From an uncultured Candidatus Melainabacteria bacterium (lineage in GTDB: Bacteria; Cyanobacteriota; Vampirovibrionia; Gastranaerophilales; Gastranaerophilaceae): a stretch of DNA of 64,000 bases. The stretch lies in contig CAKVIN010000004.1 in assembly GCA_934754425.1 (NCBI GenBank), positions 1 to 64,000 of the forward strand, given 5' to 3'. Made by a program: the position numbers and the translations under genes. This document shows positions 1 through 8,144 of this stretch, piece after piece. Positions within the stretch are counted from its first letter, which is position 1. Each line of letters begins with the position of its first letter. The notes under the pieces were generated by a model, which did not search any database, was not told the DNA's origin, and worked only from the letters and a program-made list of their open reading frames with translations.

Positions 1-155
1 ATGCCTTTATATCCCATATATCCTTTTGTAATTTCAGCATCAGTATTACAAACCCCTGCTAATAATACTTTTATAAGTGCTTCGCCTTTTTGTGGAATTG
101 GTTTTGAATAATTTTTATCTAATTTTAATTCGTTATCAAAAATAATAGCTTTCAT
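1..155 (-). CDS. Zinc-type (MDR) alcohol dehydrogenase-like protein, N-terminal part only
   Basis: The gene runs off the left edge, so only about 51 N-terminal codons are visible. The start ATG lies at 155-153 with a GGAG ribosome-binding site about 6 nt upstream. The visible protein begins MKAIIFDNELKL and continues with GEALIKVLLAGVCNTDAEI, which matches the GroES-like N-terminal segment of medium-chain dehydrogenases; the Cys in VCNTD is at the position of the catalytic-zinc ligand. Substrate cannot be told. It is divergent from yidC. Confidence 0.75.
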   Translation of the reverse strand, partial: MKAIIFDNELKLDKNYSKPIPQKGEALIKVLLAGVCNTDAEITKGYMGYKG

Positions 156-251
156 TTTATTCTCCATATTTATATTATTTAAGTTAACATAAAATTAAAG
201 GTTGGAAAAGGTTCATTTAAAGTTACAAGAACGTAGTATTTACACGAAATC

Positions 252-280
252 TTGACTTGATTTTATATTTAAAGTATCGT
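252..280 (+). promoter_or_regulatory. Sigma-70 type promoter for yidC
   Basis: TTGACT (252-257), a 17-bp spacer, and TATCGT (275-280). A short GTGTGC/GCACA hairpin lies in the leader around 286-301. The start codon of yidC follows at 333 after a purine-rich GGGAAGAG. Confidence 0.5.
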
Positions 281-332
281 TGAAAGTGTGCATTGGCACA
301 TTTAAACGGAGTAGACTATTAGGGAAGAGAAT

Positions 333-1412
333 ATGGATTTCACAACACTAACTATCAAAGTATTAAAAATGCTTTCAATAGCCGGAAGTTACGGCGTTGG
401 TATTATTTTATTAACAATCATTGTAAGAGCAGCAATGTGGCCTCTTGGTTTATCACAACAACGCTCTATGAGAACAATGCAAATGTTGCAACCAAAAATG
501 AAAGCAATTCAAGAACGCTATAAAAATAACCCTCAGGTTATGCAGCAAAAAATGATGGAATTTTATAAGGAACACAAATTTAATCCTATGGCAGGATGTT
601 TTCCTTTATTAATTCAAATGCCTATTTTTATTTTGTTATATTCAACTTTGATGAGTCCTCAATTTATACAAATGGCAGGACATTCACAATTTTTGTTTAT
701 TAACAGATTAGATGCAACTTTAAAAACATCAGCAGGTGTTTCACATGATGGTGTATTAGGAATTTCAAAATATGATACTTATTTAGCAGGTAAAAATGCA
801 AAAGTTTATTATAATGATTCCGAAAATGCAGTAACTGTAAAACTTAAGAAAACAAACAAAGTTATTGAAACACAAGGTGATGTTAATCCTGGACAACCGG
901 TTGATTTCAAAATGGCATTGGATAATTTAGATTTGAATTTTGAAAACTTAGTTAAAGTTTCTAAGGCAGAAATTGATGTAACTGATGCACAAACAAAAGA
1001 AACAGAAACAATGACTTTTGAACAGAAAAATAATGTTTTAGCTTGTACAATGCCTACAAAAGAAGTTAAAACAGCATTCCATTTTGATGTACTTCTTTTA
1101 ATTGCATTATTTGCAGTAACTATGATATTTTCACAAAGAGCAATGATGGCAATGAATAAAAATGTTCAACAAGATTCGGCTCAACAACAAATGCAAAAAT
1201 CAATGAATACATTTATGCCGATTATGTTAACATTTACTTTTGTAATCATTCCAATCCCTGCCGGTGTATTACTTTACTTGATTTCAAGCAATGTATTCCA
1301 AGTTATTCAAACTATAGTTATTAATAAACAGTTAGAAGCTGAAGATGCAAAAAAAGCATCAAAAGTTGATGATATTGATTTGGCAAATGCAAAACAAATA
1401 AAAGAAAAATAA
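333..1412 (+). CDS. yidC: Membrane protein insertase YidC/Oxa1/Alb3
   Basis: YidC inserts and folds inner-membrane proteins, alone or with SecYEG. The 359-residue protein has the family core: a first hydrophobic segment carrying the conserved Arg (IIVRAAMWPL, about residue 32), a basic cytoplasmic coiled-coil loop rich in Gln/Met/Lys (43-80), the conserved segment FNPMAGCFPLLIQMPIF, and further membrane segments near 250-270 and 295-330. A hydrophilic stretch of about 120 residues (roughly 125-245) sits between the second membrane segment and the last ones, longer than in the smallest family members. There is no large E. coli-style periplasmic domain before the first segment. It is not beside rnpA/rpmH here. 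A strong hairpin terminator follows. Confidence 0.93.
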   Translation: MDFTTLTIKVLKMLSIAGSYGVGIILLTIIVRAAMWPLGLSQQRSMRTMQMLQPKMKAIQERYKNNPQVMQQKMMEFYKEHKFNPMAGCFPLLIQMPIFILLYSTLMSPQFIQMAGHSQFLFINRLDATLKTSAGVSHDGVLGISKYDTYLAGKNAKVYYNDSENAVTVKLKKTNKVIETQGDVNPGQPVDFKMALDNLDLNFENLVKVSKAEIDVTDAQTKETETMTFEQKNNVLACTMPTKEVKTAFHFDVLLLIALFAVTMIFSQRAMMAMNKNVQQDSAQQQMQKSMNTFMPIMLTFTFVIIPIPAGVLLYLISSNVFQVIQTIVINKQLEAEDAKKASKVDDIDLANAKQIKEK

Positions 1413-1427
1413 AATCTTTAAAAATAC

Positions 1428-1469
1428 TAAAAAAGAGGAGAATATAAAATAAATTCTCCTCTTTTTTGT
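1428..1469. terminator. Bidirectional terminator between yidC and the cytidylyltransferase gene
   Basis: Perfect inverted repeat AAAAGAGGAGAAT / ATTCTCCTCTTTT around a short loop, flanked by A-runs on the left and T-runs on the right. It lies between two convergent genes and can serve both strands. Confidence 0.9.
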
Positions 1470-1494
1470 TTATAATTTCTAACTTCAATTTTAA

Positions 1495-2202
1495 CTAATT
1501 ATTGCCACAAAATCTTTTCATTAATTCTTCTACAATAATCCAATCTTCCGGTTCATCAATTTCATACCCTGTATAACTTGGTAGTTCATAAGCAGCGATA
1601 TTACCGGATAATCTACATTTATTACGCAAAACATTTTCTACAGAATTAATATAACATGCACCATTTTCTGCAATCAGACCTTCAAATTCTTGTCTTCTTG
1701 GACGATTTCGATAATCATAATTAACAGGAATTACAAAATTATTTTGATTGTGTGAAATTTGATGTGGCAAAAATTTCCAATGAAATTGTTTTTCACGAAC
1801 TCCGCTAAACATAGAATCCGCTTCTCCATTCATAAAAGCCTGATACATTCCATCAATATGTTTTGAATTTAATAATGGTGATGTCGCTTGTACGAGAAAA
1901 AATAAATCTTTTGATTTCAATTCTGATTTTTGAATATATTCTATCATTACACTTTCTGTTGAAGATGTATCTTTGGCATTAATCGGCTCTCTGTCGTAAA
2001 TTTCAACTTTTGGTAACCCAAAATTTTTAACAACATTTTTAATTTCTTCAGAATCCGTAGCAACAATAACTTTATCTATACATTTTGAATCGTTTGCCGC
2101 TTTTGTTGTCCAATAAACTAACGGTTTTCTATTAAGTTCTTTTATGTTTTTTAGTGGGATAGATTTGCTGCCGCCTCTTACCGGTATAAACGCAATATTC
2201 AA
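1495..2202 (-). CDS. Acylneuraminate cytidylyltransferase family protein (CMP-nonulosonate synthetase-like)
   Basis: Members couple CTP to a sugar acid such as N-acetylneuraminate, pseudaminate, legionaminate or KDO for surface glycans. The 235-residue protein starts with the nucleotide-binding signature IPVRGGSKSIPLKNI (6-20) and has VIVATDSEEI and the active-site-like VQATSPL segment. The C terminus YEIDEPEDW also fits the family. The start is TTG at 2202, which overlaps the TGA stop of the upstream reductase gene (TTGA) behind GGAG, so the two genes are translationally coupled. Which nonulosonic acid is used cannot be decided; legionaminate or pseudaminate for flagellin glycosylation is a possibility only. 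Confidence 0.85.
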   Translation of the reverse strand: MNIAFIPVRGGSKSIPLKNIKELNRKPLVYWTTKAANDSKCIDKVIVATDSEEIKNVVKNFGLPKVEIYDREPINAKDTSSTESVMIEYIQKSELKSKDLFFLVQATSPLLNSKHIDGMYQAFMNGEADSMFSGVREKQFHWKFLPHQISHNQNNFVIPVNYDYRNRPRRQEFEGLIAENGACYINSVENVLRNKCRLSGNIAAYELPSYTGYEIDEPEDWIIVEELMKRFCGNN

Positions 2203-3083
2203 GAGTTTTTCTCCTTAACATTTTCTTTTATTTTTATTAAATCATATAATACCTGATTATATGGAGTTGGAATATGATATTTTTCACCAAGTTTAATGAT
2301 TTTTCCGGCAAAAATGTCTACTTCTGTTTTTCGTCCGGCAAGAATATCTTGAAGCATAGAAGTTTTACCTTCATCACACATTTTAGATAAAGCGTTTAAT
2401 GCGTCCGTTTCTAAATTTTCAATCCCCAAAACATTTTCTTTTTGAGCAATTTGTTTGACTTCGTTAATAATTTTTTTTGCAAAAGAAATAAATTGCAAAC
2501 TATTTTTCATTTCACCAAAAGTTAAATTTAAGATGGCAGAAGTTTGATTAGAAAATACATTCATTGTAAATTTTAGCCACAATGAATAGTCCATATTTTT
2601 CGGAATTTGGTAATTTATGCCAAGTTTATCAAAAAAATTGATAACTTCGTTATCTTTTTCCAAAACAATTTCACCGACTCCATCTTGTGTAACAGAATTT
2701 CCAACTCTTACAGCACTATGCCCGATAAAATAAGATTTTAAAACTTTTGCATCAGGATACGCATTTTTGATTTCTTTTTCTGATGAAATTCCATTAAGTA
2801 GAGAAATAATTTTTGTATTTGGTGTAACAAAATTTCTGATATTCTGGATTGCAGAATCTAAACCTTGAGCTTTTGTTGAAATAATGATTAAATCAGCCTT
2901 AAATTCATCTGAAGGTAGAATATAACTAAAATCTTGTTTTATTCCGTTAAAAACCGGCTTATTAATGCAATATTTTTCCAATCTCTCTTTATCTACCAGA
3001 ATTTTAAGATTGCATTTATCTTTAAATTTCATGGCATACGTTAAACCAACTGCACCAAGCCCACATATAATTACATTTTCCAT
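2199..3083 (-). CDS. panE: 2-dehydropantoate 2-reductase family (PanE/ApbA-like)
   Basis: Ketopantoate reductases make pantoate from ketopantoate with NADPH for coenzyme A synthesis. The 294-residue protein has an N-terminal Rossmann motif GLGAVGLTYA (8-17), the STKAQ segment near 69-73, LLNGISSE (residues 95-102, the conserved LxNG), and the family Lys/Asn region LWLKFTMNVFSNQTSAIL. Coupling to a cytidylyltransferase gene is unusual for a CoA gene, so a role in modifying a nonulosonic acid or another 2-keto acid remains possible. No ribosome-binding site is seen before the ATG; a TAAAAT box ends 6 nt upstream (see the finding on leaderless starts). Confidence 0.8.
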   Translation of the reverse strand: MENVIICGLGAVGLTYAMKFKDKCNLKILVDKERLEKYCINKPVFNGIKQDFSYILPSDEFKADLIIISTKAQGLDSAIQNIRNFVTPNTKIISLLNGISSEKEIKNAYPDAKVLKSYFIGHSAVRVGNSVTQDGVGEIVLEKDNEVINFFDKLGINYQIPKNMDYSLWLKFTMNVFSNQTSAILNLTFGEMKNSLQFISFAKKIINEVKQIAQKENVLGIENLETDALNALSKMCDEGKTSMLQDILAGRKTEVDIFAGKIIKLGEKYHIPTPYNQVLYDLIKIKENVKEKNS

Positions 3084-3154
3084 ATGTGTATTTTACACTA
3101 TTTTAGACAATAAAAAAAGTGGTTTTAATAATTTTATGTTAATATAAAACTATT

Positions 3155-3523
3155 ATGGAAGAAATTATTGCTCTAAGAAATTATGCACATTTAGGTGATG
3201 CAGTTTGGGAAATTTTTGTTCGAGAATATGTGATTTATAAAACATCAAATTCAAAACTTCTTCACAAAATGACAACAGATAGAGTAAATGCTACATTTCA
3301 AGCGGAAATGCTACATTTTATAGATGAAGATTTAACAGAAGAAGAAAAAGAAGTCGCAAGACGAGCAAGAAATCTTCCAATACCTGTTGGCAGACGCTCT
3401 ATACAACACGTTTATCGCCAATCTACAGCGTTTGAAGTCTTAATAGGATATTGGTATCTACATGACAAAGAGCGTTTAAATTTATTTTATGAAAAATTTA
3501 AAACAACAGAATTTTTTAATTAA
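3155..3523 (+). CDS. mrnC: Mini-ribonuclease III
   Basis: Mini-RNase III is a homodimeric RNase III catalytic domain without the dsRNA-binding domain and matures 23S rRNA. At 122 residues it has the normal family length. The catalytic signature HLGDAVWEIFVRE (12-24) holds the metal-binding acidic residues, followed by RRARN and STAFEVLIGYWYL near the end with the second acidic motif. It is transcribed away from panE across a 71-bp gap. TATAAA (3143-3148) ends 6 nt before the ATG and there is no Shine-Dalgarno sequence. Its stop overlaps the stop of the convergent TPR gene by 4 nt. Confidence 0.92.
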   Translation: MEEIIALRNYAHLGDAVWEIFVREYVIYKTSNSKLLHKMTTDRVNATFQAEMLHFIDEDLTEEEKEVARRARNLPIPVGRRSIQHVYRQSTAFEVLIGYWYLHDKERLNLFYEKFKTTEFFN

Positions 3524-4554
3524 ATTCCTAAATCATTATTTATTTTTTGGGAATACTCGTTTAAAATATCGTTATTCGGATACTGTTTTAAAAGATTTTC
3601 TATTTCTTGTTTTGCTAATGCAAGATAACCCGTGTCATAAAGAATAGTTATTTTTAACAAATTCGCTTCTAATAAATTATTAGGCAATTCTTCTAAAGCT
3701 TTTTTATAATTTTTTTGAGCATAATATAAATTTGCTAATGCAAAATGATATCTCGAATTATTCGGATTTAATGAAATTGCAAGATTATAGTATTTTCGAG
3801 CGTAGTCAATTTCACCTTCTTTAAAATAAACATTTGCAAGATTATAATAAAACTTATCATTTTTAGGCTCTAATTTTATTGCAGATAATAAATTACTGCA
3901 GGCTTCTCTGTAATGTCCCTGATAATCTTTAATTAAGCCGCAAAAATTCATTAATTCTGCATTCTGTTTATTTATTTGTAAACGTGACAATAATTCTACA
4001 CATTCATCTTTTTTGCCTTGTGCGTATAAAATTTGTCCTAATAATAGCAATATATCTTGATGATTATCTATATTTTCAATATTGTTTATAATTAATTCTT
4101 GCGCAATTTGATATTCTTTTTTGCAATAATGCGCTTTAGCCAATTCTAAAATGATAGCAGGAGTTAATTTTTCAATATTATATTCAAAAACTTCATCAAA
4201 TTTTTGTTGTTTATTTAAAAGATTAAAAATTTCTGCTAAATCATCTATATCACAAGAAATGCAATATATATTTTTCGCAGTTTGTTCAGCTTCTGCCAAC
4301 GCATTTTTATCTATAAAAATTTGTTTTAAAAGCTTTAAGGCTTCAATATGTTTTGGATTATTATCCAAAATTTGCTCAATATAATTTAATGCCCGTTCTT
4401 CATTTTGCATTTTATAATACAGTTCTGCTATTTCTAACAATAACTCATTACTTGTATTATCAAGCTCTAAAGCTTTATAAAAAACTTCAATTGCGTGTTT
4501 ATAATGCCCTCTGTTTTTTAACGCAAAACCTTCTTGTAATAAATCTTTAATCAT
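3520..4554 (-). CDS. Tetratricopeptide repeat protein
   Basis: This 344-residue protein is almost entirely TPR helices (about eight to nine repeats), with clear 34-residue units such as ALNYIEQILDNNPKHIEALK and NDKFYYNLANVYFKEGEIDY. No signal peptide, membrane segment or catalytic domain is visible, so it is probably a cytoplasmic scaffold. Its start overlaps the stop of the upstream FtsB/DivIC-like gene, so the two are co-translated. A role near cell division is inference from that coupling alone. Confidence 0.85.
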   Translation of the reverse strand: MIKDLLQEGFALKNRGHYKHAIEVFYKALELDNTSNELLLEIAELYYKMQNEERALNYIEQILDNNPKHIEALKLLKQIFIDKNALAEAEQTAKNIYCISCDIDDLAEIFNLLNKQQKFDEVFEYNIEKLTPAIILELAKAHYCKKEYQIAQELIINNIENIDNHQDILLLLGQILYAQGKKDECVELLSRLQINKQNAELMNFCGLIKDYQGHYREACSNLLSAIKLEPKNDKFYYNLANVYFKEGEIDYARKYYNLAISLNPNNSRYHFALANLYYAQKNYKKALEELPNNLLEANLLKITILYDTGYLALAKQEIENLLKQYPNNDILNEYSQKINNDLGI

Positions 4555-4990
4555 GTTTTTTTAATTTGATTAACTTCCCAATACTATCTTTGTCTTCTAT
4601 TTCATTTTCCGGTTTATTAGTATTAATAATAACCAAAACTTCATCTTCACTAGACATTTTTAAATTATTTCTTGCAATAGCTTCTAAACCAGTAACATTT
4701 GAAAAGTTTTTAATATTATCTTTAAGCTGCTCATTAAGAGCTTTTGCTGCATTTCTACTATTTGTTATTTGAATAATTTTTGCTTTATAAGAAATGATTT
4801 TAGATATATTTAAAACAGCACTGATTGTAATTTGCACTAAACATAATAACAAGATGACTGTTAAAAAAGAATAATAAAAACCGCTTGCAGTATTAGACTT
4901 AGGTACTCTTTTTTCGTCTAATCTGCTTTGTTTGTTTTTATTAATAACCCTTGCGGGTCTTTTACGTTCTTGTTGTTTATATTTAATCAT
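4547..4990 (-). CDS. Septum formation initiator family protein (FtsB/DivIC-like)
   Basis: The 147-residue protein has a basic, low-complexity cytoplasmic N terminus (1-38), one membrane helix (about 41-66, YYSFLTVILLLCLVQITIS), then a predicted coiled coil ending in the typical RNNLKMSSEDEVLVI segment. That order is diagnostic for the FtsB/DivIC family, which bridges FtsL and FtsQ in the divisome. The C terminus (KLIKLKKHD) is charged. Co-translated with the TPR gene. Confidence 0.82.
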   Translation of the reverse strand: MIKYKQQERKRPARVINKNKQSRLDEKRVPKSNTASGFYYSFLTVILLLCLVQITISAVLNISKIISYKAKIIQITNSRNAAKALNEQLKDNIKNFSNVTGLEAIARNNLKMSSEDEVLVIINTNKPENEIEDKDSIGKLIKLKKHD

Positions 4991-5019
4991 ATGTTAATTA
5001 TATAAAATATCCCTGTTAA

Positions 5020-5730
5020 TTACAACTTAAAACCTGTAGAAAAACTTACTGCAGCACTTCTGCGTCCGCTGGAATAATAAGATTCTGCAACACCAAGTTC
5101 AAATTTCAAAGATTCTGCATATTTTTTCAACGCAGGTTTATAAACCAATGTTATTTCATTCTTGTTTTTTGGTAAATTTACATAGTTTGTAAATGAATTT
5201 TTCAAAGTTAATTTATCAGTAATATGCCATTCCGGAGTTACACGCACAGTCCCGTATTGAGTTCCGATATCTTGATTTGCAGATTGTTTAAATGTTGTAT
5301 CAAATGAAAAATACTTTGGAGAATCATATCTCAAAAATATTCCGGTAGTTGATTCAAGCTGTGACAATGATGTAACTTCTTCGCCCCAAAGTGTACCGTA
5401 TGTAATGCCATGTGTTGATTCAGACAATGAACCGCTTAAAGGAAGAATATCCTTCAAATTATTTCTTGTTACGGACGCCCTTGCAAGGGCACTCCTGGGC
5501 GTGTTTGTATTTGATGTAATATTAATAACTCTGATTGGAATTGTTACAGAACGCTGCGGTATATTAACCCTCGGCTTATCAATATTTTCATCAAGATAAA
5601 TTGTTTCAACCGGATTATCATCATATTCGACCTGACCTTGAAGCTTATATGTTTCTTTGACCTGTTCTTCTGCAAGTACAGGTGCAAAACTTAAAACTAT
5701 TAAAGCTATGATAAAAAACAATCTGGACAT
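5020..5730 (-). CDS. Secreted, probably outer-membrane beta-structured protein
   Basis: Function not recognised. The 236-residue protein starts with a signal peptide (MSRLFFIIALIVLSFAPVLA, cleavage near AEE). Residues 25-90 are a low-complexity linker with a PRVNIPQRSVTIPIRVINI stretch. The C-terminal half consists of alternating strands (FLRYDSPKYFSFDTTFKQSA, TVRVTPEWHITDKLTLKNSF) and ends in ...SAAVSFSTGFKL with an aromatic residue near the end, as in outer-membrane barrels. It may be a small barrel or a barrel fragment. It lies downstream of typA behind a terminator, so it probably has its own promoter. Confidence 0.6.
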   Translation of the reverse strand: MSRLFFIIALIVLSFAPVLAEEQVKETYKLQGQVEYDDNPVETIYLDENIDKPRVNIPQRSVTIPIRVINITSNTNTPRSALARASVTRNNLKDILPLSGSLSESTHGITYGTLWGEEVTSLSQLESTTGIFLRYDSPKYFSFDTTFKQSANQDIGTQYGTVRVTPEWHITDKLTLKNSFTNYVNLPKNKNEITLVYKPALKKYAESLKFELGVAESYYSSGRRSAAVSFSTGFKL

Positions 5731-5779
5731 AACTATATTTTAATTTAAAATAATAACTATTTCAATTATTTTTTAATAA

Positions 5780-5816
5780 AAAATAACAGTAGAAAAAAAT
5801 ATTCTACTGCTATTTT
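5780..5816 (-). terminator. Terminator downstream of typA
   Basis: Inverted repeat ATAACAGTAGAA / TTCTACTGcTAT followed on the minus strand by a T-rich tail. It lies about 20 nt beyond the typA stop. Confidence 0.8.
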
Positions 5817-5837
5817 TATAATTAATTATACATTACC

Positions 5838-7631
5838 TTATATGCTTTTAAATTTAACCAAATCTTGCTTTCTCATTCTGATATTTTCAGGTGTGATTTC
5901 AACAAGTTCGTCATCTCCGATGTATTCCAAGCAGTCTTCCAAAGATAATTCTTTGTGTGCTTGAAGTGTTACCATAACATCAGCAGTTGCACTTCTCATA
6001 TTGGTTAATTTTTTAGTTTTACAAATATTAACTACGATATCTTGAGGTCTGTTACCTTCGCCAATAATCATTCCTCTGTATACCTTAGTTTTTGGGGTTA
6101 CAAAGAAAACACCTCTGTCTTCAAATTGAGCCAATGCGTAAGGAATTGCTTCGCCTTGTTCGTGAGCCAAGATAGAACCACTTCTTTGTTTTGGAATATC
6201 ACCTGCATAAGGTTTATACTCATCAAATGTATGATACATAATGCCTTCGCCACGAGTCAAGCGGATAAATTCTGTTCTGAAACCAATCAAACCTCTTGCA
6301 GGAATTGAGAATTTCATATTTGTTCTACCGTTAGCATTTTGCATTTCTGTCATTGTAGCTTTTCTGCCGGAAAGTCTATCAATACAAGTACCGGCATATT
6401 CTTCCGGAACGTCAACAAGAAGATTTTCAAATGGTTCTTGTAAATTTTCGCCTTCACCTTTATAAATTACTTCCGGTTTAGAAACTTGAAATTCGTAGCC
6501 TTCTCTTCTCATTGTTTCAATTAGGACACCTAAGTGAAGTTCACCTCTACCGCTTACTTTGAAACAATCTGTAGAATCAGTATCTTCAACTCTTAAACTT
6601 ACATTCTTTTCTAATTCGTCATAAAGTCTTTTTCTTAATTGTCTTGATGTTACAAACTTGCCTTCCTGACCTGCAAATGGGCTATCGTTTACAGAGAAAT
6701 TCATTTGCAAAGTAGGTTCGTCAACGTGAATAAGCGGAAGCGGATTGATATTATTCGGATCACATAATGTTTCGCCGATATGTATATCTGAAAATCCTGC
6801 AATACCTACAATGTCACCAGCTTCTGATTCGTTAATTTCTACTCTGCCTAAATCTTTGAACCCGAATAATTTAGTAATCTTACCACGTTCAACGCTTCCA
6901 TCAGCCTTAACCCAAGCAACTTGATCTTGTGAATGTACTCGACCGTTAGCAACACGACCGATAACGATTCTACCAACGTATTCATTGTAATCCAAAGTTG
7001 TGGCTCTGAATTGGAAAGGTTTTTCAGCATCACCTATAGGAGGTTGAATGTTTTCCAGAATGCAATCTAGTAACGGAACCATATCTTTTCTTTCATCATC
7101 AAGATGTTTGATAGCAAATCCGTTTAAGCTACTTGCATAAACGTAAGGAAAATCAATTAAATCTTCTCTGTCAGTTAATTCTGTGAACAAGTCAAAAACT
7201 TTGTCCAAAGTTCCGTCCGGATTACCGGCAGGTTTGTCAATTTTATTGATTACTACAATAATCTTAATACCGAGTTCCAAAGCTTTTGATAAAACAAATC
7301 TTGTTTGAGGCATTGGACCTTCTGCTGCATCAACGATAAGCAAAGCTCCGTCAACCATACCTAATACACGTTCAACTTCGCCACCGAAATCTGCGTGACC
7401 AGGGGTGTCTACAATATTAATCTTTGTTCCTTTGTATTCGATTGAAATGTTTTTAGAAAGAATTGTAATTCCTCTTTCTCTTTCCAAATCGTTGCTATCA
7501 AGAACTCTTTCTTGAACTTGTTGGTTTTCTCTAAATGCACCGCCTTGTTTTAGCATGCAGTCAACCAAAGTTGTTTTACCATGGTCAACGTGAGCAATAA
7601 TAGCGATATTACGTATGTTCTTATTTGTCAT
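5838..7631 (-). CDS. typA: Translational GTPase TypA/BipA
   Basis: TypA is a ribosome-associated GTPase of the EF-G family involved in ribosome assembly and stress adaptation. At 597 residues it has normal length. G1 is AHVDHGKTT (13-21), G3 is DTPGHADFGGEVERV, G4 is NKID. Domain II, an EF-G III-like domain and the TypA-specific C-terminal domain follow (GRGELHLGVL, SIPARGLIGFRTEF). The start ATG follows GGGAA. A terminator follows the gene, which appears monocistronic. Confidence 0.96.
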   Translation of the reverse strand: MTNKNIRNIAIIAHVDHGKTTLVDCMLKQGGAFRENQQVQERVLDSNDLERERGITILSKNISIEYKGTKINIVDTPGHADFGGEVERVLGMVDGALLIVDAAEGPMPQTRFVLSKALELGIKIIVVINKIDKPAGNPDGTLDKVFDLFTELTDREDLIDFPYVYASSLNGFAIKHLDDERKDMVPLLDCILENIQPPIGDAEKPFQFRATTLDYNEYVGRIVIGRVANGRVHSQDQVAWVKADGSVERGKITKLFGFKDLGRVEINESEAGDIVGIAGFSDIHIGETLCDPNNINPLPLIHVDEPTLQMNFSVNDSPFAGQEGKFVTSRQLRKRLYDELEKNVSLRVEDTDSTDCFKVSGRGELHLGVLIETMRREGYEFQVSKPEVIYKGEGENLQEPFENLLVDVPEEYAGTCIDRLSGRKATMTEMQNANGRTNMKFSIPARGLIGFRTEFIRLTRGEGIMYHTFDEYKPYAGDIPKQRSGSILAHEQGEAIPYALAQFEDRGVFFVTPKTKVYRGMIIGEGNRPQDIVVNICKTKKLTNMRSATADVMVTLQAHKELSLEDCLEYIGDDELVEITPENIRMRKQDLVKFKSI

Positions 7632-7732
7632 ATTTCCATTCCCTATTTTTAATTTGTTAGCTATTTGTCTAGTGTTATTTTTACACTTTTATTTTATATA
7701 ATCAAGTTCAAAAAACAAGTGTTTTATGCTTA

Positions 7733-7784
7733 GCTAGTAGGTCAGGCAATGCCTGACAAAAATTATGTGTTGAACTGGGACAAA
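7733..7784 (+). repeat. REP-like palindromic repeat, copy 1 of family A
   Basis: GTAG followed by the perfect palindrome GTCAGGCA-A-TGCCTGAC (7741-7757) and a conserved tail to GGGACAAA. A second copy lies at 10449-10501 with only a few changes: central base C instead of A, and small differences in the tail. A GTAG tetranucleotide followed by a palindrome is the hallmark of REP sequences mobilised by REP-associated tyrosine transposases; no such transposase is in the window. Confidence 0.75.
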
Positions 7785-7787
7785 AGG

Positions 7788-7815
7788 TTGAAATTTATAA
7801 AAAATCGGTTATAAT
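7788..7815 (+). promoter_or_regulatory. Strong promoter for a putative antisense antitoxin RNA
   Basis: TTGAAA (7788-7793), 16-bp spacer, perfect TATAAT (7810-7815). Transcription would start near 7822, exactly opposite the terminator of the minus-strand toxin transcript, and run antisense to the 3' half of the small peptide gene. Confidence 0.65.
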
Positions 7816-7859
7816 AAAAAAGTAGGGAGAGGTCTTTCGACCTCTTGCACAATCCCTAC
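7816..7859 (-). terminator. Terminator of the putative toxin transcript
   Basis: On the minus strand: GTAGGG...AGAGGTC-GAAA-GACCTCT-CCCTAC followed by TTTTTT. The inner stem is 7828-7834/7839-7845 and the outer stem 7822-7827/7854-7859. The stop codon of the peptide gene (7858-7856) lies inside the outer stem. Confidence 0.88.
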
Positions 7860-7913
7860 ATGAAACTTGTAATAATAAGTATTAAATGTCCTACTATCAC
7901 TAGGACATTTTTT
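7822..7913 (+). ncRNA. Putative antisense antitoxin RNA of a type I toxin-antitoxin locus
   Basis: Predicted from sequence only. It would start about 7 nt after the TATAAT at 7810-7815 and end at the hairpin AAATGTCCTA (7884-7893) / TAGGACATTT (7901-7910), which on the plus strand is followed by a run of T and so has intrinsic-terminator form. Read on the minus strand the same hairpin lacks a T-run, so it would terminate only the antisense RNA. Length about 90 nt, complementary to the last two thirds of the toxin mRNA. The architecture resembles txpA/ratA and bsrG/SR4 of Bacillus. Confidence 0.5.
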
Positions 7914-7942
7914 ACTATTACAAGTATTTCTTGTTTCGTCAT
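7856..7942 (-). CDS. Small hydrophobic peptide, putative type I toxin
   Basis: A 28-codon reading frame with an ideal ribosome-binding site, AGGAGG (7953-7948) 5 nt before ATG. The peptide starts MTKQEILVIV and consists of a single hydrophobic helix (about residues 6-27, Ile/Leu/Val rich with one Lys), as in TxpA, BsrG and holin-like toxins, which damage the membrane. The gene contains a perfect 10-bp inverted repeat nested within a longer hairpin (7866-7924). The sense promoter, antisense promoter and both terminators are visible. No homologue was searched, so the toxin call is inference from architecture and peptide character. Confidence 0.55.
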   Translation of the reverse strand: MTKQEILVIVKNVLVIVGHLILIITSFM

Positions 7943-8032
7943 GGCTTCCTCCTTTCTCTACACCTTTGCACAACAGAAGTTTGTCGTGTATGAGTAAAGG
8001 TTTCCACCATCTAGGAATTGCCCTACATATTG

Positions 8033-8059
8033 ATTGTATCACATATTTTCACTTTTCAA
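8033..8059 (-). promoter_or_regulatory. Promoter of the putative toxin mRNA
   Basis: On the minus strand TTGAAA (8059-8054), 15-bp spacer, and TGA-TACAAT with an extended -10 (TACAAT 8038-8033). Expected start near 8026. The leader of about 84 nt can fold: ACCTTT...AAAGGT encloses ACGACA/TGTTGT just upstream of the AGGAGG site, which may control its accessibility. Confidence 0.65.
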
Positions 8060-8144
8060 GATTAATTATGCAACAAAATTTATGTTTTATTTATTTCAAC
8101 CATTAATCAAAACATTAATTTTTTGTTTATTTTTTAATAATTTC

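Noticed and set aside
7809..8042. A 77-codon minus-strand frame over the toxin-antitoxin region.
   Set aside because: It is a different frame from the well-supported 28-codon peptide, starts inside the predicted leader with no ribosome-binding site, and its composition is unlike a real protein.
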